64,000 nucleotides of DNA from UBA2882 sp045542735 (GTDB lineage Bacteria > Bacillota > Clostridia > Lachnospirales > Lachnospiraceae): assembly GCA_045542735.1 (NCBI GenBank), contig JAZQLQ010000019.1, forward strand, positions 6,682 to 70,681, read 5' to 3'. A program made the translations under genes and the position numbers. Shown here piece after piece: positions 1 through 9,500 of the stretch; the first letter of the stretch is position 1, and each line of letters opens with the position of its first letter. The notes beneath the pieces were generated by a model. That model was not told the origin of the DNA. It saw only the letters and a program-made list of their open reading frames with translations, and did no database searches.

Positions 1-540
1 TGTTTGCGTATGATTTGCATTCCAAACCGTAGTAACATTTCCATTTTCATCATAATCAACGGATACGGTAGCCCCATCCCGATCTGTTACTGCTATCTGA
101 TTTCCATTTTCATCATAAGCATAACTTTCTACTTTTCCGGTTGCATCTACTTTTGATATTAAATTTCCATTTTCATCATAAATATATTCTGTCGTTGCCC
201 CGTTTTCATCGATTTCCTTTATTTTTTCTCCATTCTTATCCGTCACAATACAGATTGTGCCGCCACTGTAAGTCTGTACTGTTGTCTTCATGCCACCTTC
301 GGGAGTGGACTCGTAACTATAGCGGGCTGTACCGGAAATCCCGGCTTCTTTTTGTGTCAATACACGCCCCTCTTCCGTATAGGTGTTTTCCACATATCTG
401 ATTCCCAAAGCATTGATAGCATATGTCATTCTATGACAACCATCATAAGCGAATGTAGTTGTTTTTCCATCCGCTTCCGTAAAGCTTATCAGATTTTCTC
501 CTTCATAATATAAATCATTGATACGCCCATGGTTATCCTT
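1..540 (-). repeat. YD (RHS) repeats at the window edge
   Basis: Within the giant gene the last visible 180 codons contain YDENGN three times and YDGCHRM/YYEGENL-type variants at about 20-residue spacing. This is the pattern of bacterial YD repeats (PF05593-like). The repeats continue past position 1, so neither their number nor the RHS-associated core motif can be read here. Confidence 0.85.
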
Positions 541-3500
541 TATCTGCACAAGCATACCTGCTTCATTATATATCAAGTGCAATTGTTCGCCGGATGCACA
601 ATCTGTGATAGTTGTATTCCTTTCTTCATGGGATATTGTGACTTTCTCACCCGACTTTGTTTCGATTCCTGCTAATCTGCCTTCTATATCAAATCGATAC
701 ACAGTCAAATCTTTACTTGTCACCTCGTATCCATTCTCTGTCTTTTGCAGGCTCCATCCTCGATAGGCATCAGATGCAGGATAAAATACATCATCGTAAC
801 AAGCATTGTTATCTATCCGTATTATTTTTTCATCTTCTATGGTTCCATATATTACCTGTTCACCCGCTTCTTTACTAACAAAAGTAATTGGTACATACGG
901 ACTTAAATAGAGATTCATAAATGCACCATGATCTTCCAGCCGTTGTTCATAATCATGACTCCATCCATAGCCACACTCACCAAGATAGGTTGCTGCCATG
1001 GAGTTATAATGCATGCCTACTGACAAACTGGTTGCTCCATCTACAGAAAAACTTGAAATATCCTGTAAAAACGCACCATTTGTTAAATCTACAGGGTCTC
1101 CATAATAAGTTCCCGTCTCAGGGTCAATATATTGTAAGTATTTTACAATATGGCTGGCTATCGGTTTTATGGTTACCTCTACTCCCAAGTTTTCGCCTTC
1201 CAACTCTGTAATAAGACCCTCAATCATCCGATAACAGCAATCTTCATCACCATCTACAATCGTACAGTAGGTACCATAAATACTTTCTCCTGCCGGTAAT
1301 ACCTCACAAGATAATTTATCACCGTTAGCCAAAACCGGGACTGCTTTATCTGCAGGATCTGTAATGTGATAATCAGTTCCTTCGTATCGTTCATACTCTA
1401 CAATTTCACCAGTCTCATAATCCTTTACAATCATCTCGGTAATGGGTACAGGTTGCTCAAATACCCCCATAGTCGTGTCTATCTTATATAATGTCCTTGG
1501 AGATTCATTTGCAATCTCAAAATGGATATAATACTTTTCTCCCGGATAATATACATCTTGTGGATATACATAGATATGTAGTCCCTTACCTGCCGGAACA
1601 TCACATTCCATCATTGCTTCAAATTGTGCATCAATATCCGCTTCAAAAGGCAATAAAATACCATGGAAAGACGCAGAAAGAGTATACGTTCCACTTTCAT
1701 CTCCCTTAACAATCCAAGATGTTTCTGCTTTTTCTTGTCCGTCTATATCCTCCATAAATGTGGTATGTGTTTGACCCGAATTTGTACGAGCCAAGCTCAT
1801 ACCTTGTGGTAAATTTAAAGTTGCAGATGCATTTGTAATGGTATAGCCGCTGTTTGCATTATTAATAATACCCAGTTTTACCTCATACATATCTTTTAAC
1901 CAACTAACCGTCTGGGTTGTCTCTAAATATGTAATTGTCGGATTAATCTCTTCTTCCTCTTCAGACTCTTTGGGTACATTTACTAACGATATTTGCAAAG
2001 TAGTATTCTTATGTGTATAAGTTCCCAGACCTTTTCCCGTATCTATGCTATTTTTCTTGCTTTGTGTTGCTGTATTTTCTGTTTTCTCCACCATAGATGG
2101 TAAGGGACATTCTGCAAACCAAAGTTCTGTTTTAAAAGTAAATGTATGATAGTTTTCCGGCGCAGAAAGGTCTACACCCAATTCAATCATTTCTTCCAAT
2201 TCCAAACGTCTGACTGTCAGATTTCCTGTAACAACTTCTCCAACTGCCAGAGTCACACTTTTTTCCAGAGTTTCATATTTATTGACACGGACAACACCTT
2301 CCGTAGGCATATATCCTTCTGCAAATGCAGAAAATTCATATTCACCCTCTTCACTTATTAGTTTTGCTTCACCATATACATTGGTTCTCAATCTAATGGT
2401 TTCTGTTCCGGTTTCATTTGCTTTCACATACACGTATGCTCCGGAAATCGCTTGTCCATTTGTTCCCAAAACTTTGATAATTGCACTGCCTGTATTGGTT
2501 TGATCCATCACCTGTACAGTACTATATCCAACTGATTCATTCCCTGCCGCATCTCTTACCGTCAGGGTCACGTTGTAAGTACCCGCTTCTTCATAGGTGT
2601 GGCTGGGTCTGACTCCGGTCGTTGTGGTGCCATCACCAAAGTCCCACTCGTAGCGGTTGATACGGACGTTATCGTTACTCATGGTACCGTCAAAGCCCAC
2701 TTCCATTCCCGTAAAGCCAAAGACAGTCTCCGGCAATTCTGCCACAGGGGCAATCTTATCCACATGGTTGGCATAGCTGTGCTCTACGGTACTTTCGCTA
2801 TAATTACCATAGATATCATAAGCACGTACCTTGTAGTAATAGGTGGTATCGGTCTCCGGTACGGCATCAGTAAATTCATTTTGGATGGTTGCCTGTACAC
2901 AGGTATAGTCTTTTTCTCCATAAGCCCTGCGATAAATTTTATAACAACGGAAGTCTTCTTCTGTATTTTCGCTATACTCCATTTCGATACAGAAGCTTCC
3001 TGTTTTGACAGTGAGCTCCGGTGTCTGTGGTGCAGTTAAATCCAATGTATAGTTTCTGGTCACATATTCGCTTTCATTGCCTGTTGCATCCACGGCTTTT
3101 GCGCGCACTTCGTAGACGGTCTCTTCCATAAGGCCGTCGGTATCCCATTTCACTTCTTTATAGTGGTCTCTGCCCGATAGTTCCAGAGTGGCAATCTCAT
3201 GCCAGATATCGGTTTCACTTGTATCCCGGTACTCAAGCGTAATGCTCTGAAGTTTTGCGTTATCCATGGCTAACACTTTTAGAGTCGGATTATTTCCTAT
3301 GATTTCCTGACCCGGTGAGATACCTGTCACAACCGGAGCTTCTTCATCTCTTCTGATGGTCGCATAGATTTCATCAGAGGTTTCGCCTTTATTGCCTGCC
3401 ATATCCACCGCTACGATACGATATATATAGGTATTGCCCATTTGGACATTGGTATCGGTATAATACAGGGTATTGGTGGTCTGTCCGATTTTTCGGAAGA

Positions 3501-6500
3501 CACTTTCCCCTTCTTTTGCCCGTTCTACTTCATAGGCTGCAATATCATTGTCACTGACGCTATCCCATTCTAAGCTGATGGCGCCTTCATCTCCCACAAT
3601 TTCTGCTCCGTTTACTTTACCCGGCGCTGTACGGTCGATGATATAGGTGTTTTCAATCTGTTTTTCTTCATAGAGCGTGTTGTGGATACCTGCGGTATCA
3701 TAGGCCTCAAAACGGACTATTACTTCTCCTTCGGGAAGGGCAGAAATATCCCATGTATGATTTAAATTCTCTGTGGTTTTACCGGTTCCTTCTACTCTTG
3801 CAATCTCTGTATAAATACCATCCATGCCATTTCCGCTGACGGTATAGGAGAATACACCATAATCCACACCTGCATTGTCTTTAACCGTCATTGCTAATGG
3901 AATGCTGTCCTTGTAGTAGGAGCCTGTGGGCTGTATCTTGGTGATGGTAGGTGCTGTTGTATCCTCTATGGTTGTCACCGTAATGGGGTCTGAAGGAATT
4001 CCCACATTGCCCAGGTTATCAAAACCGGTCACGCGATAGGTATGAGTGGTCTCCGGTTGCAGGTTCTCTGCACGGTATCCCAGCTTATCGCTAATCTTAG
4101 CTTTCTGCACCCATACGCCATTTATCTTTTCTTCCACCACAAAATAGCCAAAGTCTGCCTCTTCTACATCTTCCCACTCAAGCTGTATCGTAGTACTTCC
4201 TGCCGTAGCCGGAAGGAGACGGATCTTGGCAATACCCGTGTTGTCCACTTCATAGCGGCGCATGAAGAGTTCTTCGCTTTCATTGCCGTTAACATCCACT
4301 GCCACTGCTTTTATATAATGGTTTCCTTCTGCGTATGCTGTGGTATCCCATATGTAGGTTGCCTGATTATTCTCTGCGATTACTGTAGCAAAGTATTCCC
4401 ATTCTTCTTCAGAACTTTGACGCGTATAGAGTTTAAATTCTTTTACCGCGCGGTTGTCTTTACCTGTGACAATCAAATCTGTGGTACGGTTAATCCGTCC
4501 CGATGCAGGTGTCATGGCGGTGACTCTGGGCGCTTTGGTATCCTCGCTTGTCTCCACCTTGGCAATATCAGACATGGCACTTAAGTTGCCAAATTTATCA
4601 TAAGCACGTACATAATAGTTGTATGCGGTATTATCCTCTATGGTTTCATCCGAATACCAGGAACTGTTTCTGCCTGTAACATCGGCAAGCTCCACGCCTT
4701 CACCGGTATCAGTATTGACGCGGTATAAACGGTATCCTACACAATCTGCACTTTTACTGATTTTCCAGTTGATGGTGACAGTACCGCCCTCATCCTGTGC
4801 TGTTATTTCTGTGGGCACTTCGGGTGCTGTCTTATCAATAACATAGGTCACAACCTGCCGCGTCTGATTACCGTCTTCATCCGTCAGGGTAAAACGTAAA
4901 TCCACATCCCCTTCCAAAGCATACTCAAAGATTTCCCACTCATATGTGAGTGTATAGTCTTTGGTTGTATCCGGTTGTGCAAGGGGTGTCTTGGTCAACA
5001 ACACATAGCGGTCATTTTTGCTATCATAATATTCAATGTTCATGGTGGCATCCTGACTGTTGCCGCCATTTTTACATGCCACCTTAATCTCTACAATTTC
5101 ACCACCGATATCTGCATAGTCTGCCGGTGTAACAGACGAAATCCTTGGCATGTAAACAGCACCATCCACGCTATCAGACAGCTCTGACTCATTTCCTGAT
5201 GTGTCGTAAGCTTTAACCTGATAGGTGTACAGTGTGTTTGCACTTAATCCTTCGTCTTTGTATATATTTGTTTTACCATCATAAATCAAGGTATCATCCC
5301 GATAGAGGCGGTAGCCTGCTATGGCCACATTGTCGCCGGCTTTGTCCCATTTCATTGTGACTGCCGAGCCGGTTCTGACTGCCACACGCAGATTGCCCGG
5401 TATGGTGGGTGCCTGTGTGTCCGCCATGGTGGTAACCGTATATTCCGGTGAGCGGCGCGCCATCTGATAATCCACGTTACAAGGATATACCTTGTAGGTA
5501 TAGGTTGTATTAGGCTCCAAACCTTTGTCTGTGTAGGTAGCCAAGGTTGTAGTGGCAATTCGTTTGTCGTTTCGATAAATACGGAAATTGCGGATGTCAC
5601 TTTCTTCCCAATCACCTGAGTAGGATAAGGTTACCGTTATTTCTGTGGTCGCAGATACATTGATTTCCTTCACTTCACTGGGAACGGATATGCCATATCT
5701 CACATAAATCACATTATCTGCCCATGATTCCAGTACACTATAGTTATCTGTGTAACCATTCTGATAACTCTTGGTCAATTCCAGATTGGCAAAATGAATG
5801 CTTGCATAGGTATTCAGGTATACATCCTGTTTTATTGTTGTTTCATCCACCACGCTTCTGCGTCGGAAGATAGTATAGTGGTCACCGGTTGCAACAAAGC
5901 CCTTGCAGGATTTTCCAACCGTAATATTTTTCATCACTTCCAGTGTACCGTTTGTCAGATAGCCTTCATGACTTGCTATGCTATTAAATACCAGATTTTC
6001 TTTGACAAGCACATAGGCATCCGCTTCGTTCATAATCAGCATACCCTGATTTTGAACAGTCAGATTCTGTTCCACGTTGATATATGCATTATCCGTATAC
6101 AGTTTGCCATTGATAATCAGGTTATCTGCCTCTACCAGATAACCGTCACAATGTAACTCTCCATCAATCTGTAACTTACCGTCTACTGTGATATCCTGTG
6201 TCAGGGTGCTTGTACTTTCCAGTATGATATCTCCTGCATAATTTCCATTTTGGATTTGGGATAAATCCTGTACCACAATGCCGTTTCCGGTCACAACACC
6301 ACTTACTTGGTTGATATTGCCGGATATGCTGGTTTTGTTGGTGATATAGATGCCTTCTTCACTCGGATTATTAAACGTAATATTTCCAATATCTGTATAA
6401 CTGTTCACCTTCAATTCCTGTTTTCTATCACCATTCATCACAACATGGCAACCAATATCATAAATCTCACTATAACCATAGGTTTTTTCCATGTTCCCTT

Positions 6501-9500
6501 TTAACTCTATGGTTCCTGCCTTCAAACTACAGGTACAATTACTATCCTGATAAATCACCCAGTTTCCGCCGATTTCAACCTTGTCGTCTTCTTTTTCCAT
6601 AATCAGACATCCATGTCCGAATTTCCCCTGATAAGCATAGGTCTGTAAATTTCCTTCTACAATCAGAGTTCCTCCGTTTACAAGAATTTCACCGTCCCAC
6701 AAGGTCAAATCACCTTTTACCAGCAGGGTATGGCCATTTAAATCCATGGTATTTCCGCACAATACCATATCGCCTGCCACGGTATAATCGTCGCGCAGGG
6801 TCTTGCCATATACACCATCAATCATTCCAATGGTAAGCTTGCAACCATTGGTAATCATTTGTTTGGCATCCAGCGCATACTCAGAGTAAACACCTTCTTC
6901 ACTGTAATTTTGTAACTCAATGGTCCCATAAGAAGATGTTGCAAGTACCGTTTGTAACTTATCGCCACTTAAAATTAAAGTATGGTTGTTTCCATAAACA
7001 CCGTTTTCCTGTTCGGTATAATTTCCTTTTACCTCTAAAACGCCATTGTTAAATGTATTCTTTGGATATGTATTTTTATCAGCATAGTCACCTTTTACCA
7101 GCACATAGGCATCCGCTTCATCCATGATCAGTTTGCCGCTTTCAAAAATAGTTAAATTTCCGTCAACAACCAATGAAGCATGTCCTATATCCAGCGTCCC
7201 TTTGATGGTTAAATCTCCACCAAATCGAACATCCGAAACAAGCGACCCATTTCCTGTCCATTTTACGCTTCCTTCAAACTCTTCTACTACCGCAAAATCA
7301 GTGATACAGATACTTTTGCCGGTCAATTTATTATTTTCATCCGTTACTTTTTCTGTAACGGTTACATCACTAACTAATTCAACACCCTCAACACTATTGT
7401 TTTTTACAATTAGTTCTTTTATCTGCAAGCCGTGATAATACACAGCCTGTTTCTCTGTGCCGTTTAAAATCAGAGTACATCTGATATGACTGGAGGAATT
7501 ATAGCCTAACTGCTTTAAATCTCCCTGTAATTCTATGATTCCATTGTTAATGGCACAATCACAAGGTGCGTTATGCTCCATAATCCAATCACCGTTAATT
7601 TTCACTAAATCCCGGGGATGTTCCATCACAAGACAACCGCATGCATTCCCACCATATTCACTACGATATTTTGCATAGGTATACAGATCACCTTCCACAA
7701 TCAAGGTTCCGTTATTGACTTTTAATATACCTTCTTGTAGGATTAAATCCCCTTTGACTGTTAGTGTATAGCCATTTAAATCCAAGGTATCATCCAATAA
7801 AGTCAGATTTCCATCCACTACATAGTCATCCTCTAGAGTAAAACCATAGATACCTGTTCCATCACCGATAGTCAGATTGCAATCGTTTAAAAGCAGGTTC
7901 TTTTTGTGGATGGTATTTGCCGAGTACACACCTTCTTCACTATCATTTTTCAACTCAAGCGTACCAAGGTAAGCATTACAAGCCACCGTCTGCAGATCAT
8001 CACCACTAAGAAGGAGCGTGTGATTGACATCCACATCCGTGTAGTTGGGATCGGTATAATCACCCCTAACTTCCAAGATACCGTCTGTAAATCTACATCC
8101 CGAACCGTTTGTTGCGGTGGCATATTCTACATTGCCCTTTACGAGTACATAGCTTTCTGCTTCTTCCATGGTGAGCTTGCCTGCACCGGTTGTATACAAG
8201 TTACCATCTACAGACATTTTATATGTTTCTACATACAATGTTTTTGAGAGTGTTAAATCTCCATGGATAGTTACATTCTGTTCCAAGTAACAATCTGCAA
8301 CAAGCTCCACATTGCCACCAAAACGACCATTTTCCAATTGACCAAAGTCCGAAATCAAAACACAACCGCTACCACCGGTTTTATATTGCAAATCAGACAC
8401 TTGTCCTTCTAATATGATATCCGCTTCCAGTGCCACTCCCTGCAAAGAGGTATTCACAATTTGCAAATCAGCTTGAATGGTAAATGGATTTTCTGCTGAT
8501 ACGGTCTGCTTTTCTGTTCCGTTTAAGATGACGGTACCATTTTCCATTCCAACCAGTTCTTTACTTTTCGGTGATAAAATCATATCACCCATAATCTGTA
8601 ATTTATCCTCATCTTCAGACATAACAAGCAGGCCTTCACTTTCTGTATAAGTAAAGCCCTCTTCTGTACGGTTTCTGAATTGTTGACGGTAATCCCCCTC
8701 TACGATGAGTGTACCGCCATTGATATCTATGGTACCTTCCTGCAAAATGACATCGCCTTTGACCGTCAGCGTATGTCCGTTTAAATCCATGACTCCGGCA
8801 GTCAGGTACAAATCACCAATCATGGTTTCATCGCTTGTCAAGGTATAGCCAATGATTCCTTCTTCATCTGCCACAATCAGGCGATAGCCGTTTGTAATTA
8901 ATTTTGCAAACTTAAAAGCCCTCTCAGAATAAACACCTGCAGGATTCTGTAATTCTATAGTTCCCAAGGTCGCAGTACAGGAAATGGTCTGTCTCTCATC
9001 GTCACTAAATAAAATGCGATGCGCCGGGTCATAGGTAATGCCACTTGTATCGCTAAAGTCTCCTTTCAACTCTAATGTTCCGTTTTCCATATACGCATGT
9101 GTACTACGATTGACAAAGTCCCCGATTACAATCAAATGACTATTTTCATCCTGCATATATAGGTAACCGTCATTGATGAAGTCACCGCCAATCTCAGCCT
9201 TTTGATTTACTCTAATGGTAGATAATGACTCTACATAAATACCTCCAGCATAATAGCCATTTGCCAACTGGCTCAATCCCCATATCCTAATGTTGCCTGT
9301 GATATGATTATTTTTTTCTGTCAGAATCGTTCCCTGTACAAAAGGATTTTCGATGAATTCTACGCCTTCGTCACTGGTATTGGTAATAGTTAAATGGTTA
9401 ATTTCGGTTGTAGAAAAGTTTGTATCAAACCATACCCTTTGTTTAGAATCTCCACTCAAGACAAGTGTAAACGGTGTGTTTTCTTCCGTTTCAAACGCAC

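Noticed and set aside
4042..4584. Plus-strand open frame of 180 codons at the left end, and similar frames nearby
   Set aside because: They read the opposite strand of the giant FN3 region, have no ribosome sites, and give no sensible protein.
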